A stretch of 43,710 nucleotides of DNA, from contig JAZKYL010000050.1 of assembly GCA_045612105.1 (NCBI GenBank), positions 1 to 43,710 on the forward strand. The letters are read 5' to 3'. Below the pieces are notes generated by a model that saw only the letters and a list, made by a program, of their open reading frames with translations, was not told where the DNA came from and ran no database searches. This DNA is from SVTX01 sp045612105 (lineage in GTDB: Bacteria; Bacillota; Clostridia; Oscillospirales; CAG-272). Position 1 is the stretch's first letter, and every line of letters starts with the position of its first letter. A program made the position numbers and the translations under genes. This document shows positions 17,890 to 26,433 of the stretch, piece after piece.

Positions 17890-18231
17890 ATGAAAATAAC
17901 AAAAATGATGGCAAGATTTATTCCCACGGTTGAGGAGCCCAAGCCCTCTGTGGGTAAAAAGGTTTTGAAGGTTGTGCTTATTGCGGGCGCGGTTATTGCC
18001 TTCGTTCCTACCGTTTTCAAGATCAACGAGGATGGCAACGGCTTTGAGGGCTACGGACTTCTGAGCACATTGAAGTACGAAAAGAATCCCCGAGAGGGCG
18101 GCGGCTACGATATGAATTATACCTATAATTTGATCGACCTTAGCCGTTTTGGTATAAAGAAATCCGACGCGGTAGAGGATGCCGAGGTTGTCGAGGCTGA
18201 GGCTGTTGAAACCGAGGTAGTTGAGGCTTAA
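17890..18231 (+). CDS. Small single-pass membrane protein of unknown function
   Basis: I do not recognise this 113-residue protein. Residues about 25-45 (VLKVVLIAGAVIAFVP) form one membrane helix, after a basic N-terminus that suggests the C-terminal side is outside the cell. The middle is Gly/Asn/Tyr-rich. The last about 20 residues are an acidic repeat of Glu-Ala-Val units (AEVVEAEAVETEVVEA). A purine-rich site (GAGAG) lies about seven bases before the ATG. rdgB starts one base after its stop, so the two are translated together. Base composition matches its neighbours, so it looks native. Confidence 0.7.
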   Translation: MKITKMMARFIPTVEEPKPSVGKKVLKVVLIAGAVIAFVPTVFKINEDGNGFEGYGLLSTLKYEKNPREGGGYDMNYTYNLIDLSRFGIKKSDAVEDAEVVEAEAVETEVVEA

Positions 18232-18232
18232 A

Positions 18233-18838
18233 ATGAAAATTGTATTAGCTTCAAGAAACAAAAAGAAAATAGGAGAGCTTCAAACTCTCCTCTCGCAGTA
18301 TATTAAAAATATTGAGATACTTTCTCTTGACGACGTTGGAATTCACGGCGAGATAGAGGAAGACGGCGAGACCTTCGAGGATAACGCGCTTATAAAGGCA
18401 AGGGTTGCCGCAAGCTCGGGGTATATCGGAGTTGGCGACGATTCGGGACTTGAAGTTGACGCACTTGACGGCGCGCCCGGGGTTTACAGCGCAAGATACG
18501 CGGGCGACCACGGCGACGACGAGGCAAATAACGATCTGCTTCTCAAAAATCTCGAGGATAAGACCGACAGAAGCGCAAGATTTGTTTGCTGTATTGCCTG
18601 CGTTTTCCCCGAAAAATATGCAGCAGAGCATATCGTGGTGAGAGGTTACGTCGAGGGCGAGATACTCAAGGAGAGACAGGGTGAGGGCGGATTTGGCTAC
18701 GACCCGTTGTTCTATTTCCCACAGTTTGGAAAAACTCTCGCAGAGGTCACACCCGAAGAAAAAAACAGCGTCAGCCACAGAGGAAACGCTATCAAAGCGT
18801 TTGCCGAAAAGCTTAAAGAGCTTGAAATCAAAGAATAA
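18233..18838 (+). CDS. rdgB: RdgB/HAM1-family non-canonical purine NTP pyrophosphatase
   Basis: Hydrolyses dITP, ITP and XTP to the monophosphates, keeping deaminated purines out of DNA and RNA. It has 201 residues. Hallmarks are the N-terminal ASRNKKK loop (residues 6-12), GDDSGLEVDAL with the metal-binding acidic residues, GVYSARYAG, GFGYDPLF and SHRGNA. I start at the ATG at 18233, one base past the previous stop; an upstream in-frame start at 18221 would only add MRLK inside the preceding gene. It is part of the rdgB-yhbY-nadD-yqeK-rsfS run. Confidence 0.95.
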   Translation: MKIVLASRNKKKIGELQTLLSQYIKNIEILSLDDVGIHGEIEEDGETFEDNALIKARVAASSGYIGVGDDSGLEVDALDGAPGVYSARYAGDHGDDEANNDLLLKNLEDKTDRSARFVCCIACVFPEKYAAEHIVVRGYVEGEILKERQGEGGFGYDPLFYFPQFGKTLAEVTPEEKNSVSHRGNAIKAFAEKLKELEIKE

Positions 18839-18859
18839 GATAATAACACGGAGAAAAAT

Positions 18860-19156
18860 ATGATAACGTCAAAACAGAGAGCATATTTGCGCGGCTTGGG
18901 TCAGTCCTGCCCCGCGATCATGCAGATAGGAAAGGGCGGAATTACCGAAAACCTTATAAAAACGGTTTCCGATGCCCTTGAAGCCCGTGAGCTTGTAAAG
19001 CTTACCGTGCTTGAAAACAGCGGAGAGGAGCCCCGTGCGGTGCTTGACGCGCTTTGCGAAGCCCTTGGAGCCGAGGGAGTTTCCTGCGTAGGCAGAAAGA
19101 TCGTCCTTTATCGCGAATCGAAGGACAAGAAAACCATCGAGCTTCCTAAAAAATAA
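18860..19156 (+). CDS. yhbY: YhbY-family CRM-domain RNA-binding protein
   Basis: Ribosome-associated RNA-binding protein of 98 residues made of one CRM domain. TSKQRAYLRGLGQ opens the domain. The IGKGG loop (about 25-29) is the GxxG RNA-contact motif, and GRKIVLYRES is the last strand. GGAG lies about seven bases before the ATG. nadD begins one base after its stop. The family is linked to late large-subunit assembly, in keeping with rsfS at the end of this gene run. Confidence 0.93.
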   Translation: MITSKQRAYLRGLGQSCPAIMQIGKGGITENLIKTVSDALEARELVKLTVLENSGEEPRAVLDALCEALGAEGVSCVGRKIVLYRESKDKKTIELPKK

Positions 19157-19157
19157 T

Positions 19158-19763
19158 ATGTTAAGAGTTGGAATTTACGGCGGAGCATTTGCGCCGATAC
19201 ACGTAGGTCACGTGGCGGCGGCAAAGGCATTTATGGAGCAGATGTGGCTGGACGTGCTGTTCGTTATTCCTACGGGAACAAGTCCTCATAAGCAGATGAG
19301 CGCGGGGGCAAGTGACAGCGACAGACTTGAAATGTGCAAAAGGGCATTTGATGGTGTTGATGGTGTTATCGTCAGCGATCTTGAGATCAGACGGCAGGGA
19401 AAGAGCTACACAGTTGACACTTTGCGAGAGCTTTCGGGCGACGACCGCAGACTGTTTATGCTTTGCGGAACCGATATGATACTGTCCCTTGATACTTGGC
19501 GCAACCCCGATGAAATATTTGAGCTTTGCTATCCCGTCTATGTCCGCCGCGAGGCAGATGAGAGCCTTGACGAAAAGCTTGTGGCGAAGGTGACCGAATA
19601 CAGAAACAAATACGGCAAAAACGTAGTGAGAATAAAGGCTCCCGCCATTGAAGTCTCATCCAGTCAAGTGAGAGAGAAAATTGCAGCGGGCGAGGATATT
19701 TCCTCCTTGGTGCCACTCTCTGTTGCAGAATACATCAAGGAAAAGGGGCTTTATTTGCAATGA
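19158..19763 (+). CDS. nadD: Nicotinate-nucleotide adenylyltransferase
   Basis: Makes deamido-NAD from nicotinate mononucleotide and ATP. It has 201 residues. GGAFAPIHVGH (8-18) contains the HxGH nucleotide-binding motif, PTGTSPHKQ binds the substrate, and SSSQVREKIAAGEDI near the C-terminus is the SxxxR motif. No separate ribosome site is visible; the gene starts one base after yhbY, so coupling is likely. Its stop overlaps the yqeK start (ATGA), the usual arrangement for this pair. Confidence 0.95.
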   Translation: MLRVGIYGGAFAPIHVGHVAAAKAFMEQMWLDVLFVIPTGTSPHKQMSAGASDSDRLEMCKRAFDGVDGVIVSDLEIRRQGKSYTVDTLRELSGDDRRLFMLCGTDMILSLDTWRNPDEIFELCYPVYVRREADESLDEKLVAKVTEYRNKYGKNVVRIKAPAIEVSSSQVREKIAAGEDISSLVPLSVAEYIKEKGLYLQ

Positions 19764-20392
19764 ACTACACTAGGGAACAGATCGACAAGCTCCGAGAAAA
19801 GATAAGCGGTATTTTGTCGGATTTTCGCTTAAACCACACATTGGGTGTTGAGCGAATGGCGGCAAGACTTACAAAGCTTTACTGTCCCGAAAAAGAGCTT
19901 ATGCTTCGTGCGGCGGCTCTGCTTCACGACGTGACCAAGGAGTATAGCTTTGATATGCAGCTTGCGGTGTTTGAAAAATACGGAGTGATACCCACCGAGG
20001 AGCAGTTGTCGGTGCCTCCAACTATCCACGCGCTGACGGCGGCTCTGATAATCCCTGACGAGTACCCCGATTTTGCCGAGGCGGAGCTGATAGACGCCAT
20101 AAGATACCACTCCACGGGTCGATATGCTATGACCTTGTCCGACAAGATCATTTATCTCTCGGATTATATCGAGGATACGAGAAAATATGAGGATTGTATC
20201 GCCCTCAGAGAGGAATTTTTCTCGGCAGAGCCCGAAAAAATGGGTGAAAAAGAGAGGCTTGTCCATCTTAACCGAGTTTTGCTTCATTCTCTTGAACTCA
20301 CTATCGGGGATCTGCGTGACAAAGGCAAAACTATTGAGAGCGGCACACTTGAAGCCGCAAAAAGTCTTCAAAAAGAGCTTGAAAACAGCTGA
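19760..20392 (+). CDS. yqeK: YqeK-type HD hydrolase (symmetrical Ap4A hydrolase family)
   Basis: HD-domain phosphohydrolase of 210 residues. Members of this family have been shown to split diadenosine tetraphosphate symmetrically. The metal ligands are visible: HTLGVERMA (first His), ALLHDVTKE (HD pair), IHALTAA and IRYHSTGR with later histidines, then DKIIYLSDYIEDTR. It overlaps nadD by four bases and is 39 bases from rsfS, a conserved Firmicute order. The role is inferred from the family. Confidence 0.92.
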   Translation: MNYTREQIDKLREKISGILSDFRLNHTLGVERMAARLTKLYCPEKELMLRAAALLHDVTKEYSFDMQLAVFEKYGVIPTEEQLSVPPTIHALTAALIIPDEYPDFAEAELIDAIRYHSTGRYAMTLSDKIIYLSDYIEDTRKYEDCIALREEFFSAEPEKMGEKERLVHLNRVLLHSLELTIGDLRDKGKTIESGTLEAAKSLQKELENS

Positions 20393-20431
20393 AATTATAA
20401 ATTACCCCCTAAGATAAGAAAGGAAATAATT

Positions 20432-20800
20432 ATGGAAGAAATCAAAAATGAAGAAATAAAATCCTTGGTTGGAGCTACTCCCAAGGAATTGGCAGAGGTA
20501 ATCGCCCAGGTTCTTGACAACAAGAAGGGAAAGGACGTTAAGATCATCGAGGTTGGTGACAAAACCATCATTGCTGACTATTTCGTTCTTGCAAACGGTA
20601 ATACCAATACCCACGTCCGCGCTCTTGCCGACGAGGTGGAGTACAGACTCGGTCTCGCGGGCATAGATCCCATAAGAGCGGAGGGTAAGGACGGCAACAA
20701 CTGGAGAGTCCTTGACTACGCAAGCGTACTCGTTCACGTCTTCGACAGAGAAGCGAGAGAATTTTATAATCTTGATAAATTATATACTGATTTTGAATAA
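20432..20800 (+). CDS. rsfS: Ribosome silencing factor RsfS
   Basis: Binds ribosomal protein L14 and blocks subunit joining in slow growth. It has 122 residues. Recognisable segments are IIEVGDKTIIADYFVLANG, THVRALADEVEYRL, and WRVLDYASVLVHVFDREAREFYNLD. AGAAAGGAAA precedes the ATG. It ends the long plus-strand run and is followed six bases later by a terminator shared with the opposite operon. Confidence 0.96.
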   Translation: MEEIKNEEIKSLVGATPKELAEVIAQVLDNKKGKDVKIIEVGDKTIIADYFVLANGNTNTHVRALADEVEYRLGLAGIDPIRAEGKDGNNWRVLDYASVLVHVFDREAREFYNLDKLYTDFE

Positions 20801-20806
20801 AAAAAG

Positions 20807-20837
20807 AGGAGAGAAGCTACGAAAAAGCTTCTCTCCT
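20807..20837. terminator. Bidirectional terminator between rsfS and the creatininase-family gene
   Basis: AGGAGAGAAGCT (20807-20818) pairs perfectly with AGCTTCTCTCCT (20826-20837) around a seven-base loop. Read on the minus strand the stem is followed by CTTTTTTTATT, a strong U-tract. On the plus strand only TTTAATATTT follows. It serves both converging transcripts and is stronger for the minus one. Confidence 0.85.
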
Positions 20838-20848
20838 TTAATATTTAA

Positions 20849-21742
20849 TTAATTCCAGCCTTTTTGGTTTTTTGCAAGCCTTTCAAGTAGGTAGTTATCT
20901 TCCTTCATAACCTTTGCGGCATGGGCAAGTCTTTCTGCCTCAAATCTGATCGACGCTCTGCCGATTCTCTCGTTACAGCCGATAGGGTCGTGACCGCAAT
21001 AAGCGTTGGGAAAGTCAAGATCCCAACCGCCGTCGGCAAGCTTGATGCCCGCCTTTCGGTAGTGCGCGGACATTCCCGTAGGCAGACCGCTTTCTTTGCC
21101 GACCTGATCCCACTCAACAGTCTCGGGAGCAATAGCCATAATAAATGCCGTCTCGCCAAATCCCGCGTGACCGATGACCATATTTTCCTTGTGGTACTTA
21201 TGGAGAAGTTCCTCGTCTTCCTTTGTCAATTCGGGAATAGAGCCGGAACCGTTAGCTTCGAGATACTTTGCCATAGCGTGAGGCGCGGGAAGCTCGACCT
21301 GAACGATGCCCACGACAAAATCTCTCTTTTTGTTCATAAGCATTCTCTGGAAGGTGTTGAGCCAGGAATTGTTGCCGCCGTGACAGTTGTAGATCAAAAT
21401 TTTGTTGTAACCGTTGCGACTTATCTGCTCGCAAAGTGTCTCAAGCAGATCCATCTGCATCTGTACGGGAATAGTGATATTGCCCTCACTCATAGTACCG
21501 CCATTGGCTTCAATGGGCGCGCCGTTTGGCAGATCACCGAAGGTGAAGTCGGGGAATACACAGAAGGTCTCTATTTGTGATGCCTCGTATGCGATATTGT
21601 TCGCCATAAGAATGTCGCAACCGAGAGCTAAGTGAAGTCCGTGCTTTTCAATGCATCCCATAGGTATTACGCAGACGTTTTTTGATTCCTCGCGAAGAGC
21701 GGCAAAATTGTGTGTGGTTTTATACATCCAACGTGTTTCCAT
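20849..21742 (-). CDS. Creatininase-family metal-dependent amidohydrolase
   Basis: Member of the creatininase fold (creatinine, formamide-lyase-like and related amidases); the substrate here is unknown. It has 297 residues. The metal-binding positions are present: MGCIEKHGLHLALGCD gives E32, H34 and D43, YNCHGGN gives H121, and GHAGFGETA supplies the later Glu. GGAGG lies seven bases before the ATG. It is the last gene of the minus-strand operon, 12 bases after the membrane protein gene. The glycan-enzyme neighbours suggest an amide-bearing sugar or peptide substrate, which is speculation. Confidence 0.85.
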   Translation of the reverse strand: METRWMYKTTHNFAALREESKNVCVIPMGCIEKHGLHLALGCDILMANNIAYEASQIETFCVFPDFTFGDLPNGAPIEANGGTMSEGNITIPVQMQMDLLETLCEQISRNGYNKILIYNCHGGNNSWLNTFQRMLMNKKRDFVVGIVQVELPAPHAMAKYLEANGSGSIPELTKEDEELLHKYHKENMVIGHAGFGETAFIMAIAPETVEWDQVGKESGLPTGMSAHYRKAGIKLADGGWDLDFPNAYCGHDPIGCNERIGRASIRFEAERLAHAAKVMKEDNYLLERLAKNQKGWN

Positions 21743-21754
21743 AATATCCTCCGA

Positions 21755-22597
21755 TTATTCTCCATAACCCTCAAGAGCTTTTTTGTCAGCGGATGAGAGC
21801 TTGTATTCGATGTTTTCTTCTTTGTCCTCGTAATAATAAAGAAGAAGTGTAGCGTAAGGGTCTTCCTCGTAATTTACGTCGCCCTTGTAATAAATATCGA
21901 TCATTACCGCCAGAACGCTTTCATCTACTATAATTCCGTCAAAGATAAACTTTCGATAGTTGTAAAGTGTTTTTTTGTGTGATATTGCGTCTCCCGTAGG
22001 ATAAAAACGCTCGTATCTGACCGCATCCTTGGTCTTGCCGTCGTTGTCCTTGTCGTTATCGGGAGTAAGGTCGTACATTATGGTTACTGTCACGTCGTAC
22101 AGATCGTCGTCGCGCGAGAGTGTGGGGACTATTTCCTTGATGTGTTCCTGAGAAGCTGTAGGATCGATCTTGTAAGCGGCATCGTCTGCATCGGTTTTTG
22201 AATTAAATATCTGCTTGTTGCCGTCATCGTCGGTGACCTCGTAATAGGTATAATCCTCCGCGGTGTATTTTACGGTACTGTTGTTGTAACGGAGAACAAA
22301 CTGAAGCTGTTCCGCTTCTTCAATAAAAACGGTGCCGGAATTGGCAAAGTATCCGTAGTTCTTATCCTCGCGGGAATACTCGGTCTGCTCCTGATAGTAA
22401 AGATTCAACTTCCCGTCGTGTTTTTTGTAGGCCTCGCAGAGCTTGTCGTTGGGAGTTATGGTCTTGACAGCCGCAGGAACAATGTTTCGGTCGATTATTC
22501 GCCAGGCAAGAAGGGCAATAATGCCGATGATCAAGAGAGAGCAGAGCCCTTTGAAAACAAAGCCGGCAATTCTCCATCCGTATTTTTTGTGTGCCAT
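21755..22597 (-). CDS. Membrane-anchored protein of unknown function
   Basis: I do not recognise this 280-residue protein. Residues about 11-33 form one membrane helix (GFVFKGLCSLLIIGIIALLAW) after a basic start, with no lipobox. The remaining about 245 residues are predicted outside the cell and are rich in Asp, Glu and Tyr (for example YYEVTDDDGNKQ and TPDNDKDNDGKTKD). The weakly repeated strand-like pattern suggests a beta-rich domain. It lies between ruvX and the creatininase-family gene on the same strand, 36 and 12 bases away. Confidence 0.75.
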   Translation of the reverse strand: MAHKKYGWRIAGFVFKGLCSLLIIGIIALLAWRIIDRNIVPAAVKTITPNDKLCEAYKKHDGKLNLYYQEQTEYSREDKNYGYFANSGTVFIEEAEQLQFVLRYNNSTVKYTAEDYTYYEVTDDDGNKQIFNSKTDADDAAYKIDPTASQEHIKEIVPTLSRDDDLYDVTVTIMYDLTPDNDKDNDGKTKDAVRYERFYPTGDAISHKKTLYNYRKFIFDGIIVDESVLAVMIDIYYKGDVNYEEDPYATLLLYYYEDKEENIEYKLSSADKKALEGYGE

Positions 22598-22633
22598 TTT
22601 AAATCTCCAATCGTTTAGGTTATTCCTATGACG

Positions 22634-23101
22634 TCAAGCCATATTTTTCAGCCTGTCGAGAGCGTTTTGCAGGATTATCTGCGCCGAGAGGGTGTCGATG
22701 ACCTGTTTTCTTTTTTGCCCTCTCGTGTCGGTCTCGTTGAGATAACGGGATGCCGCCATAGTTGTCATTCTCTCGTCCATCATAACGATGGGGAGAGTAG
22801 CGGTTTTCTCGTCCTCGGCAAGAATTTCACCGAGAATGCGAGCGAATTTTTCCGCGTGCTCGGCTCGGGGACCGTGACTGCCGTCCATATTGATGGGGAG
22901 TCCAACAACCACACCACCCGTGATATTTTCTTCCTTGATTATCTCGGCGATCTTTGCGGCAGTTCTTTGCATTCCGCCGACGCTTATCTGATAAAGCCCT
23001 GAGGCGATGACACGGCTTGGGTCGCTTACTGCAAGACCCGTGCGCTTATCTCCAAAGTCAATACCCAACAATTTGCCTTTTGTGTTAAGTAATCTTTGCA
23101 T
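22634..23101 (-). CDS. ruvX: RuvX/YqgF RNase H-fold nuclease (pre-16S rRNA maturation)
   Basis: RNase H-like nuclease implicated in 16S rRNA 5'-end processing and possibly Holliday junction resolution. It has 155 residues. LLGIDFGDKRTGLAVSD has the first catalytic Asp, GLPINMDGSHGPRAE follows, MMDERMTT carries the second acidic pair, and DTLSAQIILQNALD carries the last Asp. AAGAGGT lies four bases before the ATG, the same spacing as at lon. Unusually it sits inside an operon headed by glycan enzymes rather than near alaS. Confidence 0.95.
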   Translation of the reverse strand: MQRLLNTKGKLLGIDFGDKRTGLAVSDPSRVIASGLYQISVGGMQRTAAKIAEIIKEENITGGVVVGLPINMDGSHGPRAEHAEKFARILGEILAEDEKTATLPIVMMDERMTTMAASRYLNETDTRGQKRKQVIDTLSAQIILQNALDRLKNMA

Positions 23102-23116
23102 TTTTACCTCTTAAAA

Positions 23117-23446
23117 TTATATTTCTGCGGCAGTAAGTTTTATCAGCAATTTGATACTGTCGGGCTGAACCTTTGCCTCGTGCGCCGCCTTATTTCTGTG
23201 AAGCTCACCGCACTTTGTACATTTGTGGATTATGATATAACCCTTTTTGGGGTCGGTGACTACCTTGACAGGTTCCATTGGCGCGCGGCACTCGCAGGCT
23301 CTGTCTCCGGGATTTATGTCAACGTGAAGCGACCAGAGGCAGAAGGGGCAGTGGTTGCGAGAGGTGTAGCCTAAAGGCTCGACCTCCTTACCGCAATGAG
23401 CGCAGATAAAGCCGTTATCGTTTTTCGTAAACCTTTTCTGTTCCAT
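23117..23446 (-). CDS. RNHCP-domain zinc-ribbon protein
   Basis: Small protein of 109 residues of the RNHCP family, whose function is unknown. It shows paired zinc ligands: FICAHCGKEV (CxxC near 15-18), the name motif SRNHCPFCLWSLHVDINPGDR, and a C-terminal HKCTKCGELHRNK ribbon. The start has only a weak ribosome site and lies next to the deacetylase stop (gap of one base), so coupling is likely. It is 15 bases before ruvX. Confidence 0.88.
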   Translation of the reverse strand: MEQKRFTKNDNGFICAHCGKEVEPLGYTSRNHCPFCLWSLHVDINPGDRACECRAPMEPVKVVTDPKKGYIIIHKCTKCGELHRNKAAHEAKVQPDSIKLLIKLTAAEI

Positions 23447-23447
23447 A

Positions 23448-24296
23448 TTATCTGATCTTTACGGTCTCGCCGGGCTCTACCTTGACGTTAATGCCGCCGG
23501 TGGTGAACCACACGGTAAGAGCCGAGGGGTTGTGAACTATATTGCCGTTAGCAGAAAACTCGAGGGCGCGGTAAGCCTCCACGTATTCGTAAACCTGCAT
23601 ATTGTTGGCGTACCATATGTCATCGCGGTTACCCACAGCCTCTGCGAATTTCTCGATGACCTCCCAGTTGTTGTTGGTGTCAAATTCATAGGTGTGACCC
23701 CAAAGATAGAAGAGCTTGGGATGCTGGTATCTGATAGGCTCGTTTAAAAACTGATCTGCAAGCTGCATAAGCTCAGAAGCGTTATGGTGGCAGGTTGCAG
23801 GCATGCGGAGCCAATCGGTGGGGATATCGAATTTCTTGGTTGCCGCGGTGGTTCTTGCGTAAAGAATACCGCAGTTGCGAAGAATTTCAACTACCTGAGA
23901 GCTGGTCGCACCGTAGGGGTAAGCGTGACCTTTGATTATCGTTCCGAACATTTCCTCAAGGCACTTTCTGTCCTCAACGATCTCGTAAGCTATCATTTCG
24001 GGAGGAAGCTTGTCGAGGAAGGGGTGACTGTAGCCGTGGGTCGCCACCTCGTGACCGTTTTCGATCGCTTTGTTATAGACCTCGATCGCCTCGCGGCGCG
24101 CCATTCTGCGGTGTATCTGACCCTCGGCAAAGCTTCTTTCCTCCTCCTCAAAGGAGTAGCTGTTTATGTTAAAGGTACACTTGATGCCGTATTTGTCGAG
24201 TATTTCGATAAATCTTATATCCTGCTGAACGCCGTCGTCGTAGCTGAGAGTCAGTGCTTTCTGCTTTCCGCCGGGAAATTGCATATAGTTCATCAT
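23448..24296 (-). CDS. Polysaccharide deacetylase (NodB-type)
   Basis: Metal-dependent carbohydrate esterase (CE4-like) of 282 residues. Motif 1 is LSYDDG (D20/D21), motif 2 is the THGYSHPF zinc-binding His pair, and motif 3 is HAYPYG. A short beta domain at the C-terminus ends in GGINVKVEPGETVKIR. There is no signal peptide, so it is probably cytoplasmic and acts on small imported sugars; this is inference. Two consecutive ATGs (24296, 24293) follow AAAGGA. It is 27 bases after the GH36 gene and probably shares its mRNA. Confidence 0.88.
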   Translation of the reverse strand: MMNYMQFPGGKQKALTLSYDDGVQQDIRFIEILDKYGIKCTFNINSYSFEEEERSFAEGQIHRRMARREAIEVYNKAIENGHEVATHGYSHPFLDKLPPEMIAYEIVEDRKCLEEMFGTIIKGHAYPYGATSSQVVEILRNCGILYARTTAATKKFDIPTDWLRMPATCHHNASELMQLADQFLNEPIRYQHPKLFYLWGHTYEFDTNNNWEVIEKFAEAVGNRDDIWYANNMQVYEYVEAYRALEFSANGNIVHNPSALTVWFTTGGINVKVEPGETVKIR

Positions 24297-24323
24297 AATT
24301 ATTTTTTCCTTTCAAAAGTCAAT

Positions 24324-26381
24324 TTAAAGCTCTATTTCAAGCATTCTCGCCTGATAGTCTTCGGTAAATTCTATTTCGATATTACCGTTTTCGAGCCTGT
24401 ATTCAAGAGCGTTGCAAGCGGGATAAGCTACCCTTGCAGACTTGGGTACTATGCCCTCAAGAGGGATGCTGACCTTTCTTTCGCCGCCAAGATTCCAGAT
24501 TGCCAGATAAAGCCTTTCGTCGGTGAGAAGTCCCGATGCCACAAGAGTCTTGCCGAAATTGGTGAAGCCTATGGGCATATAGGGGAGAGCGGTCTTTTTT
24601 ACCTCGCGAATGCTGTTGTAATACTCCACGCCCTCGCGAACCAAAGCGAATTTTTCTTCGTTCAAAAGCTCGAGATGACTTGCCAGGTGCATTCTGCCTA
24701 AGAAGCTGTTGATCATATTTATAATGACCTGCTCGTCGGATACGTTTGCGTTGACCCATTCCTCGGTTGCCGCAAAGCCGTCTATCCATGTATCGATGGG
24801 ATAGCTCCATACCGCCGCCTGCTCGGGAAGAACGGCGGAGGCGATATTGCCCGCGATGTAGGGATACTTTCTGTAGCGCACCTGGTCCGAGGTAGAGACG
24901 ATAGAGAAGTGAGACAGAGTTTCGTAGTCCATTCTCATTCCACCCGAGGAGCAGGTCTCGAAAAGAACGTTCGGGAATCTTTCGCGGATGCTGTCGATCC
25001 ATTCAAGATAAGCTCTTGCCGCGCTCTCAAGTCCCTCGCCGGGGGTGAGGGAGTCAATATCGGTACCGATAGCGCAATCCTGATTGTAGTCGAGCTTTAT
25101 GTATTCTGCGCCAAGGTCCTCAACCATATAGCGGATAGACTCGGTGAGATACGCGATCACCTTGGGGTGACGGAAATCGACGAAGCGGCGGTTGTGGATC
25201 ACCAAGGGTCTGCCGTGACGGCAAAGGAAGCAGGTGTCGTCGCCGTAGTAGTCGATGATGTCGGACTTCCAGCCCACGCTTTCGGGCTCTATCCAGAGAC
25301 CGGGCTTCATGCCGAGCGACTTGATGTAATCGAGAGTCGCCTTGACTCCATCGGGGAAGCGAGCATGGCTCTCGCGCCATTTTCCAACGTAATGATATAT
25401 AACGTTGGGGGCGCATTCATCGTGCCAGCCGCAGTCGATAACGTAGTATTCCACACCCGTCTTTGCAACCACGGGCGCGTACCTTTTAACGTTTTTCTCG
25501 CAGGGACCGTCCCAGGAAAGGTGCATATATTCGTTGAATATGGTGGGAAGGCTTTCGTCGGCTATACATCTGCCCGCAAAATGGCGGCGATGCTTGGTCA
25601 TCTCGCCGAGAAGAACGTTTAAGGTCTTGCCGAAAGCAAGAGAGACGCTTACGGTCTCGTAGACCTCACCGGGTATCAATTCCTTGCTCCAAGAGCCGTT
25701 AGTTGAGTTTGCTCCGCCCATATAGAGATAATAGCATCCGGGAACAGCGCCTATTTCGTAATACCAGGAGTTGTTGCACTCGATCTGGAACATCATCATT
25801 TCGCCCGTGTGCTTATCGTTGATGATACCTTGAGGGAGAGCCTCCTTGGTAGACCAGCTGCCCACGTTGCAGAAGGAAATCTTCTTTTGATTCTGGGGAG
25901 AATCGGGGAAGAAGCCGAGCTCTGCAAAGGATTGCATAATAGGTTGACACTCGGCGTGGTGGCTCTGTGTAAAGCGAGTAAAATCTATTTTGTCGGGGGT
26001 CATTACAGATCCGATGCCATGAAGGACAAAGGACGAGACCTCCTCAAGCACAAAGGGGGTGCTTGAAATGTTTTCAACCGAGGTCTTGATCCTGACGGCG
26101 TTGCAATCACCGTAATTCGTAAATACGGTAGTAACGCGCACAAGCTCACTCTCCTGAACGACAGTCAGTCTGCCGTCCTTTTCTTCATGAGAAACATACT
26201 TCAGCTTCTCGCCCTCGGAGGAATTGATCATTTTAACACCCATGTGGGTTATCTTGTTTTCGCCCGCGATCTGCACCTCGGCAAAGGGACGGGAAATACC
26301 CTTGGCGAAATTTCCAACCTCGGTGAGGAAAATTGTGTCGTTTACAATATCAAATTTAAGCCCGTTAAAGCGAAATTCCAT
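24324..26381 (-). CDS. Alpha-galactosidase, glycoside hydrolase family 36-like
   Basis: Removes terminal alpha-linked galactose from oligosaccharides. It has 685 residues from the ATG at 26381, seven bases after GGAGG; the open frame upstream has no initiation site. An N-terminal beta-sandwich (about 1-270) precedes the TIM barrel, with YVIDCGWHDE, GLWIEPESV, the nucleophile in YIKLDYNQD (D431), the FETCSSGGMRMD loop and the acid/base in STSDQ (D499). A C-terminal beta domain ends the protein. There is no signal peptide, so it acts inside the cell. It leads the six-gene minus operon and is divergent from the GH2 gene. Confidence 0.92.
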   Translation of the reverse strand: MEFRFNGLKFDIVNDTIFLTEVGNFAKGISRPFAEVQIAGENKITHMGVKMINSSEGEKLKYVSHEEKDGRLTVVQESELVRVTTVFTNYGDCNAVRIKTSVENISSTPFVLEEVSSFVLHGIGSVMTPDKIDFTRFTQSHHAECQPIMQSFAELGFFPDSPQNQKKISFCNVGSWSTKEALPQGIINDKHTGEMMMFQIECNNSWYYEIGAVPGCYYLYMGGANSTNGSWSKELIPGEVYETVSVSLAFGKTLNVLLGEMTKHRRHFAGRCIADESLPTIFNEYMHLSWDGPCEKNVKRYAPVVAKTGVEYYVIDCGWHDECAPNVIYHYVGKWRESHARFPDGVKATLDYIKSLGMKPGLWIEPESVGWKSDIIDYYGDDTCFLCRHGRPLVIHNRRFVDFRHPKVIAYLTESIRYMVEDLGAEYIKLDYNQDCAIGTDIDSLTPGEGLESAARAYLEWIDSIRERFPNVLFETCSSGGMRMDYETLSHFSIVSTSDQVRYRKYPYIAGNIASAVLPEQAAVWSYPIDTWIDGFAATEEWVNANVSDEQVIINMINSFLGRMHLASHLELLNEEKFALVREGVEYYNSIREVKKTALPYMPIGFTNFGKTLVASGLLTDERLYLAIWNLGGERKVSIPLEGIVPKSARVAYPACNALEYRLENGNIEIEFTEDYQARMLEIEL

Positions 26382-26433
26382 AATTATTACCTCCGTAGCT
26401 ATATGTATTTTAAAACACACGTAATCAATTATA

